A stretch of DNA of 16,495 bases from 630D-37 sp037447295 (GTDB taxonomy: Bacteria; Chloroflexota; Anaerolineae; Anaerolineales; Villigracilaceae), in NCBI GenBank assembly GCA_037447295.1, contig JBBIGZ010000065.1, forward strand, positions 1 through 16,495, in the 5' to 3' direction. The notes beneath the pieces were generated by a model. It was not told the origin of the DNA. It did not search any database and was given only the letters and a program-made list of their open reading frames with translations. Made by a program: the position numbers and the translations under genes. Each line of letters starts with the position of its first letter. The stretch's first letter is position 1. Shown here in pieces: positions 1 through 7,630 of this stretch.

Positions 1-192
1 GATCAAAGCGCCTACGCCGGCTGCTCCGAAACCAACTACTGCGGTCAGGTACGCTATTGTGTTACTCCCCCCAACTCCAACCAATACCAGATAAACTGCT
101 GCACTTCCGGAAGCGGCGGTGGTGGCGGCAGCGGAACCAATCCCACCAATACTCCAACACCACTCCTGGCAACGCACTGCGCCAAGCGCTAA
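1..192 (+). CDS. C-terminal fragment of a Cys-rich secreted protein
   Basis: An open frame enters from the left edge and ends at TAA 190-192, giving 63 residues. The visible part has six cysteines in its first 35 residues (GCSETNYC, RYC, INCC), then a Gly/Ser linker and a short Thr/Pro stretch (NPTNTPTP). Cys-rich modules joined by Gly and Thr/Pro linkers are typical of extracellular proteins of Anaerolineae, so secretion is inferred; no signal peptide is visible. The last nine residues (LLATHCAKR) do not continue the linker pattern, so the tail may have been changed by a frameshift or a junction. The stop lies 10 nt from the convergent toxin-antitoxin pair. The function is unknown. Confidence 0.55.
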   Translation, partial: DQSAYAGCSETNYCGQVRYCVTPPNSNQYQINCCTSGSGGGGGSGTNPTNTPTPLLATHCAKR

Positions 193-202
193 TCGGATAG
201 TG

Positions 203-418
203 TCAAGAAGCGTCCTGGTTGCCTTGGCTTTGAATGGCCTCCCCAAGTTCGCGTACGCTCTGTGCTCGCAGCCAGGTATGACGGTCACGGGTATAATCAC
301 CGCGTCCGCTTTCATACTGTTGAATAAAACGGACGGCTCCCGCCGCGCCTAACTCACGCAGCAAAGCCTCAAATCCGCGCACGCGAATCTCAAGGGGCGT
401 TAAGACTGTTGCGCTCAT
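203..418 (-). CDS. Small protein paired with PIN toxin, candidate antitoxin
   Basis: This 71-residue protein starts MSATVLTPLEIRVRGFEAL. The start is fixed by an ATGA overlap: its ATG (418-416) shares four bases with the TGA of the upstream PIN gene, so the two are probably translationally coupled. A longer in-frame start 21 nt upstream would lie inside the PIN gene and is less likely. The protein is mostly charged and helical in character, with an FIQQYESGRGDYT segment and no signal peptide or membrane span. Small proteins of this kind next to PIN genes are known in cyanobacteria and Chloroflexota (from memory). The antitoxin role is inferred from position and size; no named DNA-binding fold is recognised. 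Confidence 0.65.
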   Translation of the reverse strand: MSATVLTPLEIRVRGFEALLRELGAAGAVRFIQQYESGRGDYTRDRHTWLRAQSVRELGEAIQSQGNQDAS

Positions 419-858
419 CTCAATACCTCTTCTAGCCATCGAACAGGGTTATCCACTCGCAAGGCAAGCAATCCTTTCTTTTTTCCGGCAATCCGAATAA
501 TCTTATCATCCGTCGTTAAGAACACGTCGGCTCCGCCTGCTTCGGCGCAGGCAAGATGGAGAGCGTCATAGACATCAAATCCCGCTTGTTGCAACTTCTC
601 AGCGCGTTGCAAAATCGTTTCGTTCAGACCAACAATCCGCTGCGCCATTCTCGCCAGCGCAAGCGTCCGTTGACGATTTTCCATGTCAGGGTTCTGGCTC
701 AACTCGTAGAATAGCGTCTCGCTGCCAAGCCATTCCCAATCTCCGCTTTGAAATTTCTCCAGCACAATGGTTACGGCCTCGCTCTCTAGCCGAATGCGTA
801 ATTGACGCTGGTCGTCAAAGGGACGGTTGATACAGCAGGCATCCAGATACACTCTCAT
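415..858 (-). CDS. PIN-domain ribonuclease toxin (VapC-like)
   Basis: A 147-residue PIN-domain protein, the usual length for VapC-type toxins. It begins MRVYLDACCINRPF with the first catalytic Asp at residue 6. Further acidic residues are Glu52 (ELSQNP), Asp98 in the YDALHLA motif and Asp117/Asp118 in FLTTDDK. PIN proteins are Mg-dependent RNases that, as toxins, cleave tRNA or rRNA and are blocked by a partner antitoxin. ATG 858 is chosen over the upstream ATG at 876 because homologues start at the first beta strand with LDA and because a -10 box ends 8 nt before it. No Shine-Dalgarno sequence is seen. The order toxin then partner is opposite to the common antitoxin-first arrangement. Confidence 0.85.
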   Translation of the reverse strand: MRVYLDACCINRPFDDQRQLRIRLESEAVTIVLEKFQSGDWEWLGSETLFYELSQNPDMENRQRTLALARMAQRIVGLNETILQRAEKLQQAGFDVYDALHLACAEAGGADVFLTTDDKIIRIAGKKKGLLALRVDNPVRWLEEVLR

Positions 859-866
859 TAGAAACA

Positions 867-875
867 AGTATAGCA
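867..875 (-). promoter_or_regulatory. Extended -10 for the PIN operon, probably leaderless
   Basis: On the minus strand TGC-TATACT reads as an extended -10 (TGn plus five of six consensus bases). It ends 8 nt before ATG 858, so transcription would start at or next to the start codon. No convincing -35 is seen. Confidence 0.45.
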
Positions 876-884
876 CATTTGCTG

Positions 885-890
885 TATAAT
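885..890 (+). promoter_or_regulatory. Perfect -10 box upstream of lipoprotein remnant
   Basis: A perfect TATAAT lies 45 nt upstream of ATG 936. No clear -35 is seen. It is divergent from the PIN -10 box and lies only about 10 nt from it, so the two promoters overlap. Confidence 0.4.
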
Positions 891-989
891 TTTTTTCGTC
901 CTTACTTTTGGCTTCTCTTCGTAGGAAATGTCCCCATGTCCCGCTTACTGAACATCATCCTACTCCTCACTCTCCTCACCGCCTGTGTC

Positions 990-1045
990 ACGCCGACCAT
1001 GGACCATGGGCCGTTGACCGTGGACGGTGGAACGTGGAACGTAGC
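990..1045 (+). repeat. Degenerate tandem 7-bp repeat, eight units
   Basis: Consecutive heptamers read ACGCCGA, CCATGGA, CCATGGG, CCGTTGA, CCGTGGA, CGGTGGA, ACGTGGA and ACGTAGC, with a consensus near CCGTGGA. One more isolated partial copy (GGACCGTAGC) is at 1068-1075. A related block follows the next gene. Confidence 0.75.
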
Positions 1046-1162
1046 ATCAGGCTTTAGTCTGTGCATGGACCGTAGCACCGGAATTCATCCTATGCCGCCG
1101 CAGGGAGGGTTAGGAATTACCAAATCAACCACGCGACTATCAGACTACGCACGACGCGCCTT

Positions 1163-1171
1163 TGGTACAAT
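1163..1171 (+). promoter_or_regulatory. Extended -10 directly before ATG 1178, probably leaderless
   Basis: TGG-TACAAT is an extended -10 ending 6 nt before ATG 1178. With usual spacing the transcript would begin at the start codon. No Shine-Dalgarno sequence lies between. The -35 is weak. Confidence 0.5.
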
Positions 1172-1177
1172 CTGCGT

Positions 1178-3250
1178 ATGCTCCCCTTTATCATCGCCAT
1201 CTTCCTTTCCGCCTTCTTGCTTTTCCAGGTCCAGCCACTGATCGCACGTTACATCCTGCCCTGGTTTGGGGGTGTGTCGGCTGTCTGGTCCACCGTGCAG
1301 ATGTTTTTCCAAGTGCTCCTGACCGCCGGCTATGCCTATGCCAACTGGCTCGGTAGGGATGACTCCGGCCGTGAGCACTATCACCGCAGGTTATTGCTCT
1401 TCTCGATCGGGCTTCTTTTGTTCCTGGGATGGCTCTGGCGCTCCCCGATCACTCCCTCGGCCGGCTGGAAGCCTTCGCCTGAGGCCCAGCCGGTGTTGGA
1501 AATCCTGAAACTCCTTACCTTCTCGGTAGGTCTGCCCTATTTTCTTCTGGCCTCGAATAGCCCACTGATTCAGGCCTGGTTCTATCGCCAATTCCCCCAG
1601 CGTACCACTTACGCCCTATATGCCTTCTCAAACCTGGGCTCCCTGCTCGGCTTGATCACCTACCCCCTGTTGGTCGAACCGTTTCTCAGCTTACAACAGC
1701 AGGGATGGCTCTGGTCGTTTCTGTACCTTGTCTATGCAGGATTGGTGACCATTTTGACCTTTTCCGCTGCCAAGCGCTCATCGCTACCTGCCCAAAGGCA
1801 TTCCGAGACCATCACTGCACCTTCCCTCAAGGACGGAATGCTCTGGGTCTTTCTAGCTGCCATCGCTTCGCTTTTCCTGCTGGTCACCACTGCACAGATC
1901 ACGCAAGAGATTGCCGTTGTGCCGTTTCTCTGGGTTCTACCGCTCACCATCTATCTGCTCTCATTTATCCTGACTTTTTCCGGTGAACGCTGGTACGCGC
2001 GCGGCCTCTTCTCGGCGTTACTTTTGCTCTCCATGGCTCTGGTGCTCTGGGCGCTGATCGAACGTGCCACGATGCCCCTCCTATTGCAAATTGCCATTTA
2101 CGCTTTGACACTCTTTGCCGTCGCCATGATCTGCCACGGAGAGTTATATCGCCTGCGGCCACATCCCATTCATTTGACCCGCTTCTACTTGCTCGTTTCG
2201 GTCGGTGGTGCGATGGGCGGAATTTTCGCTACCCTGATTGCCCCACTTCTCTTCCGCGGCTTCTGGGAATATCCGATCGCCCTAACGCTCACCTGGCTAA
2301 TGCTCTTGCTATTCTTCCTGCAGCGGACAAAAACCACTCCTAGGCTAGGCTGGCTATCCCAGCTCCTGATCCTGGCACTCGGCTTAGGCCTTTCGGTGAC
2401 CGTCACCTACCAGTTTATCTATACAGACCTGAGCCGCTCCTTGCTCTTGGCGCGTAACTTCTACGGGATCGTTCGGGTCACTTCGCTGGATCCGCCGGAG
2501 GTCGCGCCGGCGCGCTATGCTCTGGTGCATGGGGCCACCGTCCATGGCTTCCAGTATCTGGACCCGGCGCTTCGCACCCTACCCACTGCCTATTTCGCCG
2601 AAACCAGCGGAATTGGGCTGGCCATCGCACACCATCCGCAACGTGGCCGGGGAATGCGTATAGGAGTGTTGGGACTAGGGATCGGCACCATAGCCGCCTA
2701 CGGTCAGGAAGGCGATGTGTACCGCTTCTACGAAATCAATCCCGATGTAATTGAATTGGCGAACGGAAAGGGAGGCTACTTTTCGTATTTGAGCCAGAGC
2801 CAAGCGCACATCGAGATCGTCCCCGGTGATGCGCGCCTTTCCCTGGAGCGCGAATTGCGTAATGGAGAGCGACAGCACTACGATTTATTGGTACTGGACG
2901 TCTTTACCGGTGATTCTCCACCGGTACACCTGCTCAATCGAGAGGCTTTTGCCCTCTACCTGGAACACCTCGATGCAAACGGGATGCTGGCCATCCACAT
3001 CACCAACCGGCATCTCGAACTGTGGCCGGTGGTAGCCAAGCTGGCCGAGCATTTCAACCTCTCAGTTCTGCTGATCGAAGATAGTGGAGATGGGGAACGC
3101 ATCTTTGCCTCCCGATGGGCGCTGCTGGCGCGTGATGTCACATCCTTTGCCCCGCCGATCACTGCGCGGGCAACACCCACGGAAGTCACCTCGCTGTTGC
3201 GCCTCTGGACGGATGATTACAGTAATCTGCTCCAAATCTTAAAGCGGTGA
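1178..3250 (+). CDS. Membrane protein fused to spermidine-synthase-like domain
   Basis: The product has 690 residues in two parts. Residues 1 to about 430 are a polytopic membrane region with many hydrophobic spans; its start (FLLFQVQPLIARYILPWFGG) is the hallmark of proteins annotated as fused MFS/spermidine synthase. Residues about 440-690 form a Rossmann domain like that of spermidine synthases, with GVLGLGIGT near residue 498, an acidic YEINP motif after strand 2, GDAR, and LDVFTGDSPP near residue 574, which carries the Asp expected at the aminopropyl-transfer site. The family's real substrate is not established, and polyamine synthesis cannot be assumed. No other polyamine gene is nearby. 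It starts at ATG 1178, apparently leaderless, and its stop abuts a heptamer repeat. Confidence 0.85.
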   Translation: MLPFIIAIFLSAFLLFQVQPLIARYILPWFGGVSAVWSTVQMFFQVLLTAGYAYANWLGRDDSGREHYHRRLLLFSIGLLLFLGWLWRSPITPSAGWKPSPEAQPVLEILKLLTFSVGLPYFLLASNSPLIQAWFYRQFPQRTTYALYAFSNLGSLLGLITYPLLVEPFLSLQQQGWLWSFLYLVYAGLVTILTFSAAKRSSLPAQRHSETITAPSLKDGMLWVFLAAIASLFLLVTTAQITQEIAVVPFLWVLPLTIYLLSFILTFSGERWYARGLFSALLLLSMALVLWALIERATMPLLLQIAIYALTLFAVAMICHGELYRLRPHPIHLTRFYLLVSVGGAMGGIFATLIAPLLFRGFWEYPIALTLTWLMLLLFFLQRTKTTPRLGWLSQLLILALGLGLSVTVTYQFIYTDLSRSLLLARNFYGIVRVTSLDPPEVAPARYALVHGATVHGFQYLDPALRTLPTAYFAETSGIGLAIAHHPQRGRGMRIGVLGLGIGTIAAYGQEGDVYRFYEINPDVIELANGKGGYFSYLSQSQAHIEIVPGDARLSLERELRNGERQHYDLLVLDVFTGDSPPVHLLNREAFALYLEHLDANGMLAIHITNRHLELWPVVAKLAEHFNLSVLLIEDSGDGERIFASRWALLARDVTSFAPPITARATPTEVTSLLRLWTDDYSNLLQILKR

Positions 3251-3297
3251 TCGGACCGTAGATCGTTGACGGGAGAACGTAGGAAGCAGACAGTAGG
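3249..3297 (+). repeat. Second degenerate 7-bp repeat block, seven units
   Basis: In register with the consensus of the first block the units are GATCGGA, CCGTAGA, TCGTTGA, CGGGAGA, ACGTAGG, AAGCAGA and CAGTAGG. The block begins in the stop codon of the spermidine-synthase-like gene. Divergence between units is higher than in the block at 990-1045. Confidence 0.65.
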
Positions 3298-3349
3298 TTG
3301 CCAGGCTAGACGACGGCGGCAGGGAACTCTCGGGGAAACGACGCGAGAG

Positions 3350-3355
3350 TATAAT
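3350..3355 (+). promoter_or_regulatory. Perfect -10 box for the GNAT gene
   Basis: TATAAT lies 55 nt upstream of ATG 3411, predicting a leader of about 50 nt. No clear -35 is seen. The gene's AAGGTG ribosome binding site is at 3402-3407. Confidence 0.5.
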
Positions 3356-3410
3356 CTGGCAGGCACAGGGAATCTTCCTATCCCCCGAACCCAATTCCGA
3401 TAAGGTGCTT

Positions 3411-3995
3411 ATGCGCGTTGAACCCATTGTTCTGGAAGGGAAATTTGTGCGGCTCGAACCCTTGGATTTTCGCCATGTCCCCGATCTGACGATCGCCGGG
3501 CATGATGAGAGCATTTGGCGCTACATGCTCTACGGCTATCCCGATACCGAAGAAAAGATGCATGCCTGGGTGGAGGATATGCTTCAGCGCCAAGCACGCG
3601 GCACGGACCTGCCCTTTGCCGTAATCTTCAAAGAAAACGGGCGCGCCATCGGCGCCACGCGCTACCTGGAGATCCGCCCGGAGCATCGTGGCCTGGAGAT
3701 CGGCGGGACATGGTATGGCGTAGCCTATCAACGCACGGTGGTCAACACCGAATGCAAATACCTGCTCCTGCGCCACGCATTTGAAGTATTGGGATGCATT
3801 CGGGTACAGTTCAAAGCCGATTCGCGCAACAAGCGATCGCTACAGGCACTGGAGCGCATCGGAGCCGTGCGCGAGGGGATGCTGCGCAATCACATGATCC
3901 TGGCCGATGGCACGATCCGCCATTCGGTCTATTTCAGCATCCTGGATAGCGAGTGGCCGGCGGTCAAAGCAAGGTTGGAAGCGTGGATCGGCTAA
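3411..3995 (+). CDS. GNAT N-acetyltransferase, RimJ/RimL type
   Basis: A 194-residue single-domain acetyltransferase. It has the RimJ/RimL layout: an N-terminal strand VRLEPLDFRHVPDL, a central GATRYLEIRPEHRGLEIG strand pair, an acetyl-CoA-binding helix starting near YQRTVVNTECKYLLL, and the C-terminal motif DSRNKRSLQALERIGAVREG followed by RNHMILADG. Such enzymes acetylate amino groups of ribosomal proteins, amino acids or antibiotics; the substrate here is unknown. ATG 3411 is preferred over GTG 3405 because AAGGTG at 3402-3407 serves as ribosome binding site. The gene converges on the MFS gene and their stop codons overlap at 3992-3995, leaving no room for a terminator between them. Confidence 0.88.
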   Translation: MRVEPIVLEGKFVRLEPLDFRHVPDLTIAGHDESIWRYMLYGYPDTEEKMHAWVEDMLQRQARGTDLPFAVIFKENGRAIGATRYLEIRPEHRGLEIGGTWYGVAYQRTVVNTECKYLLLRHAFEVLGCIRVQFKADSRNKRSLQALERIGAVREGMLRNHMILADGTIRHSVYFSILDSEWPAVKARLEAWIG

Positions 3996-5206
3996 ACGAT
4001 TTCCAAGGCAGCCTGTTCTTCGGTCTTGGGGGCGCGAGCAAGGGCATACAGGCCGGCCGTGCTCAACAGGCCGATCGTTAAGCCACCGTACCAGATCGCC
4101 CGCGGTGAGAAGAAGTCGTTCAGAAAGCCCCCGATCAACGGAGCGAGAGCTCGGGCCACACCCATGGTGAGCCAGTAGAGGCTCACATAGCGCCCGCGCA
4201 GCTCGTGCGGCGCGCGATCGGCGACGTATTTGCTCGCCGTCGGCACCAGGATCAGCTCGCCAAAGGTCATAATCACCATGCTCAGCCAGAACCCCCAAAA
4301 GGAGCGCATCCAAGCCACGCTCCCTACCCCCAAGGCATATACCAGCATACCCAAGGCGATCGCCTTCAGGTCCGGCAGGCGCCGCGTGCGACGTGTCACC
4401 GCATACTGGAGAAAAACGCACATCAGCGCATTGGTCGTCGGGATCCAGCCGTAGAGGCTTTCGGGAATGCCGAAATTCGTCTTCAAGTACACGGAAAGCA
4501 GGATCCACAGCAAGGAAGGAGCGATCAACCCTAGCGAAAGAAGGCCAACGAAGATCAGATACGGTCTATCTCGGAATACGTAGCGATAACCGCCCTGGGG
4601 AGTGGAATGGTCATTCTCGCTGTCCCTGGGAAGCGTTTCTCGCGCAAAGAAGAAGAGCATCAGGCTATAAAGCATGAGACCGCTGAACGTGCCCATAAAG
4701 GCCAAGTTGTAGGAGCGAGTGGCCATAAAGCCGCCGATGGCCGGTCCAATGGCAAAGGCGGCGTTATTGACCACGCGTGTGATGGCATAAGCCTCCGCAC
4801 GATCTTCGGAAGGGACCAGATCGGCCAGCATGGCATCGGCACCCACCGCATAAAGTGGGTTGAAGAGGCCCATGACAAACATAATGGCGGCAAAAGCGAT
4901 GTAACTTTCGGCCCACATCAGGGAAAGATAGGCCAGCGCATTGACCGTTAGACTCACATTCATGATCCCCTTGCGCCCAAAGCGATCGGCCAGATTGCCG
5001 GCAGCGAACGAAGAGACCAAGCTCGTGGCTGCGTTGATGGTCACCAGACCGGCAATAGTACGCAAGGGCAAACCGAGCCGCTTGCTGGCATAGATCATCA
5101 GAAAGGGGCCGATCATGCTCCCTCCCAGCGTGCTGAGAAAGACGCCACTGACCATCAACCAATATTGCGAGGGAAAACGTTGAAGGAGAAATCGTAAGCG
5201 GTACAT
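3992..5206 (-). CDS. MFS transporter, drug/efflux-like (DHA1 type)
   Basis: A 404-residue major facilitator protein with about 12 hydrophobic spans in two halves separated by a hydrophilic loop near residues 195-215 (RETLPRDSENDHSTPQGG). Motif A of the superfamily is clear at residues 70-80 (GNLADRFGRKG) between spans 2 and 3. The second half has RAPHELRGRYVSLYWLTMG. DHA1-like members export drugs or small metabolites in exchange for protons; the substrate cannot be told from sequence. It lies 69 nt downstream of pnp on the same strand but behind a strong terminator, so it probably has its own promoter. No ribosome binding site is seen before ATG 5206, and a convincing -10 was not found. Confidence 0.88.
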   Translation of the reverse strand: MYRLRFLLQRFPSQYWLMVSGVFLSTLGGSMIGPFLMIYASKRLGLPLRTIAGLVTINAATSLVSSFAAGNLADRFGRKGIMNVSLTVNALAYLSLMWAESYIAFAAIMFVMGLFNPLYAVGADAMLADLVPSEDRAEAYAITRVVNNAAFAIGPAIGGFMATRSYNLAFMGTFSGLMLYSLMLFFFARETLPRDSENDHSTPQGGYRYVFRDRPYLIFVGLLSLGLIAPSLLWILLSVYLKTNFGIPESLYGWIPTTNALMCVFLQYAVTRRTRRLPDLKAIALGMLVYALGVGSVAWMRSFWGFWLSMVIMTFGELILVPTASKYVADRAPHELRGRYVSLYWLTMGVARALAPLIGGFLNDFFSPRAIWYGGLTIGLLSTAGLYALARAPKTEEQAALEIV

Positions 5207-5221
5207 AGGTCTACAAAGTTA

Positions 5222-5253
5222 AAAAGGCTTCCGAACATCCCCGGAAGCCTTTT
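5222..5253 (-). terminator. Rho-independent terminator of pnp
   Basis: A perfect 12-bp stem (AAAAGGCTTCCG at 5222-5233 with CGGAAGCCTTTT at 5242-5253) closes an 8-nt loop. On the minus strand it is followed by TTTTTAAC. It lies 23 nt after the pnp stop and before the MFS gene. The T-rich flank on the plus strand means it could work in both directions. Confidence 0.9.
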
Positions 5254-5275
5254 CTTTTTAGCAAAGCGTTCAGAT

Positions 5276-7483
5276 TCAACGCCTCGGCTTTCCCTGGCCG
5301 CCTTTATTCGGCTTGCCGGAGGGGCGAGATGACGAAGGCGATTTCTGCGGGGAAGGCCCGCGACGATCGCGACTGCGTGCCTCTTCCGGCGTCCAGCCTT
5401 CCAGCACAGCCTGCCGCGAGAGGCGGATCTTGCCATCCGGGTCAATATCGGTGACCATGACAGTGATCTCATCGCCTACTTTTACTACATCTTCGACGCG
5501 GTTAACGCGGGTGCTATCCAGTTGCGAAATGTGCACCATCCCATCGGTGCCGGGCAAAATTTCGACAAAGGCGCCAAAATCGGTGGTGCGCACCACGCGC
5601 CCGGTATAAATTTCACCGACTTCCGGCTCCGCCGTGAGCCATTTGATGCGATCGCGTGCAGCGCGGGCATTTTCGGCATTCGTTGCCAGGATATAGACAG
5701 TGCCATCCTCGCGAATATCGATCGTGGTATCTGTTTCCTGCTGAATGGCGCGTACGGTCTTGCCGCCAGGGCCGATGAGCACACCAATCTTATCCATCGG
5801 GATAAGCACGGTGGTGATGCGCGGCGCATGCGGTTTGAGTTCAGGGCGCGGTTCGGGGATCACTTCCAGCATCTTTTCTAGGATCGCCAATCGCGCCTGG
5901 CGCGCCTGTTCTAGCGCCTCGGCCATGATCTCTTTGGTCAGGCCGCCGATCTTAATATCCATCTGTAAGGCAGTGATGCCCTTGGCCGTGCCGGCCACTT
6001 TGAAGTCCATATCGCCCAGGTGATCCTCTGCGCCCTGAATGTCGGTCAGGATGACATAGCGATCTCCTTCTTTGACCAGGCCCATCGCCACGCCTGCCAC
6101 CGGCGCTTTGATCGGCACGCCGGTATCCATCAGCGCCAAAGTGGAACCGCACACAGAGGCCATCGAGGTCGAGCCATTGGAGGATAGCACTTCCGAAACC
6201 AGGCGCAACGTATACGGGAATTCACTTTCCGGCGGAATAACCGGCTCCAATGCCCGTTCTGCCAGCGCTCCGTGGCCGATCTCGCGCCGCGATTGGCCGC
6301 GCAGCGGCTTGACCTCGCCGGTGGAGAACGGCGGGAAATTATAGTGGTGCATGTAGCGCTTGGTCTCTTGCGGGATGAGCGCATCCACTTCCTGGGCCTC
6401 GCTCAGTGTGCCGAGCGTGGCCAAGGTGAGCACCTGGGTTTCGCCGCGGGTGAAGAGGCCAGATCCATGGGCGCGGGGAGAAATATCCACATCGCACCAG
6501 ATCGGGCGAATGTCCTCCGGGCCACGGCCATCTGGACGCTTGCCCTCCAAAATGCGGGCGCGCACCAGGCGCTTTTCCGCCTCAGTGAAGGCCAGCTGGA
6601 TATCCTGGGGCGAAGGCGGATTTTCGCCGGCCGTCAGCTCGGCAGTGACCTGCGCCAGGAGCGCGTCCATGCCGCTGTTAAACTCTTCCTTTGAGAGCGG
6701 CTTTTCAAGCAAGGCATTCATCGGTTCGCGCACGCGCTCAAAGACGGCTTCCAGCAACGCCGGGTCCGACAGGATCAGGATCGGTTCGGCCTTCGGCTTG
6801 CCGATCTCGGCACGCATCTGCTCCTGCAGGTCAATGAGCGGTTGCAGCGCACGGTGGCCGAATTCCAGCGCTTCTACCATGACATCTTCAGGCACCTCTT
6901 TTGCACCGCATTCGACCATGAGAATGGCCTCACGCGTGCCCGCAATGCGCAGGTCCAGATCCGAGCGCTCCAGTTCTTGGAAGGTAGGGTTGATCACGAA
7001 TTGGCCATTCACCAGGCCAACGCGCACGGCACCAACCGGGCCGTTCCAGGGAATATCGGAGATCATCAGCGCGGCCGAAGCGGCATTGATGGCCAGGATA
7101 TCAATCGGATTTTCGTTATCGACCGAAAGGGAATACATGATGATCTGCACTTCATTGCGCATCCCTTTCGGGAAGAGCGGGCGGAGCGGGCGATCCGCCA
7201 GGCGCGCCGTGAGGATTGCTTCGGTAGAAGGCTTGCCTTCACGGCGGAAAAAGGAACCGGGAATGCGGCCGCCGGCGTACATGCGTTCTTCGTATTCCAC
7301 GCTGAGCGGGAAGAAATCAACATCGGCGCGTGCAGTTTTGCTCATGGTTGCCGCGGCAAAGATCATTGTATCGCCGATCTGTACAGTTACCGCACCGTTG
7401 GCCTGTCCGGCCAGTTTGCCGGTTTCAAAGAGAATCGTGCGACTGCCAACAGTCGTACTATATCGTTTTGCTTCTGGTTTCAT
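5276..7483 (-). CDS. pnp: Polyribonucleotide nucleotidyltransferase (PNPase)
   Basis: A 735-residue PNPase, the phosphate-dependent 3'-5' exoribonuclease of the RNA degradosome. All domains are present in order: RNase PH domain 1 (about 10-145, with FFRREGKPS and RPLRPLFPKG), the helical linker, RNase PH domain 2 (about 320-530, with GRGPEDIRP, TRGETQ and the catalytic Asp pair in LGDMDFKVAG), the KH domain (about 550-612, IGPGGK near residue 570) and the S1 domain (about 620-690, GRVVRTTDFGAFVEI and DGMVHISQL). A basic Ser/Pro-rich tail of about 35 residues ends the protein. ATG 7483 has an AGGAG ribosome binding site 5 nt upstream. It follows rpsO as in many bacteria; the 205-nt gap holds strong hairpins. 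Confidence 0.98.
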   Translation of the reverse strand: MKPEAKRYSTTVGSRTILFETGKLAGQANGAVTVQIGDTMIFAAATMSKTARADVDFFPLSVEYEERMYAGGRIPGSFFRREGKPSTEAILTARLADRPLRPLFPKGMRNEVQIIMYSLSVDNENPIDILAINAASAALMISDIPWNGPVGAVRVGLVNGQFVINPTFQELERSDLDLRIAGTREAILMVECGAKEVPEDVMVEALEFGHRALQPLIDLQEQMRAEIGKPKAEPILILSDPALLEAVFERVREPMNALLEKPLSKEEFNSGMDALLAQVTAELTAGENPPSPQDIQLAFTEAEKRLVRARILEGKRPDGRGPEDIRPIWCDVDISPRAHGSGLFTRGETQVLTLATLGTLSEAQEVDALIPQETKRYMHHYNFPPFSTGEVKPLRGQSRREIGHGALAERALEPVIPPESEFPYTLRLVSEVLSSNGSTSMASVCGSTLALMDTGVPIKAPVAGVAMGLVKEGDRYVILTDIQGAEDHLGDMDFKVAGTAKGITALQMDIKIGGLTKEIMAEALEQARQARLAILEKMLEVIPEPRPELKPHAPRITTVLIPMDKIGVLIGPGGKTVRAIQQETDTTIDIREDGTVYILATNAENARAARDRIKWLTAEPEVGEIYTGRVVRTTDFGAFVEILPGTDGMVHISQLDSTRVNRVEDVVKVGDEITVMVTDIDPDGKIRLSRQAVLEGWTPEEARSRDRRGPSPQKSPSSSRPSGKPNKGGQGKPRR

Positions 7484-7509
7484 ATGAACTCCTGATTAAT
7501 GAGGCTTTT

Positions 7510-7525
7510 CCCATCCGGGGATGGG
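7510..7525 (-). promoter_or_regulatory. Hairpin in pnp leader just before the ribosome binding site
   Basis: CCCATC at 7510-7515 and GATGGG at 7520-7525 form a perfect 6-bp stem with a 4-nt loop. On the minus strand it is followed by AAAAG and, about 15 nt later, by the pnp AGGAG. It could affect stability or initiation of the pnp message; the function is inferred. Confidence 0.45.
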
Positions 7526-7630
7526 ATTGCCGTTTTGGATACCCGCCTGGTCAGGGACTGAAGAATGGGGGCAACCGAAGTTGTCCACAATTTTCAATTC
7601 CTAACCATGGCAGGATACAGCTTCGGAAAG

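Larger units (their letters stand above)
936..1241 (+). pseudogene. Lipoprotein signal peptide running into repeats, likely decayed gene
   Basis: The frame starts MSRLLNIILLLTLLTACVTP, a good type II signal peptide with lipobox LTAC, so acylation at Cys17 would be expected. AGGAA at 923-927 gives a ribosome binding site 8 nt before ATG 936. After the lipobox the reading frame passes through a tandem heptamer repeat (990-1045) and then through low-quality sequence, and it ends inside the next gene in another frame. Only the signal peptide looks like selected protein sequence. The most likely reading is a lipoprotein gene that lost its body to repeat invasion or deletion. A very short functional lipoprotein cannot be excluded. 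Confidence 0.45.

Noticed and set aside
5207..5275. Promoter for the MFS gene within the terminator region
   Set aside because: Only weak -10-like strings (TAACTT) are present, so no site can be supported.
6360..7487. Open frame of 375 codons on the plus strand opposite pnp
   Set aside because: It is a shadow of the pnp coding strand: Ser/Arg-rich, without motifs, and pnp itself is fully convincing.
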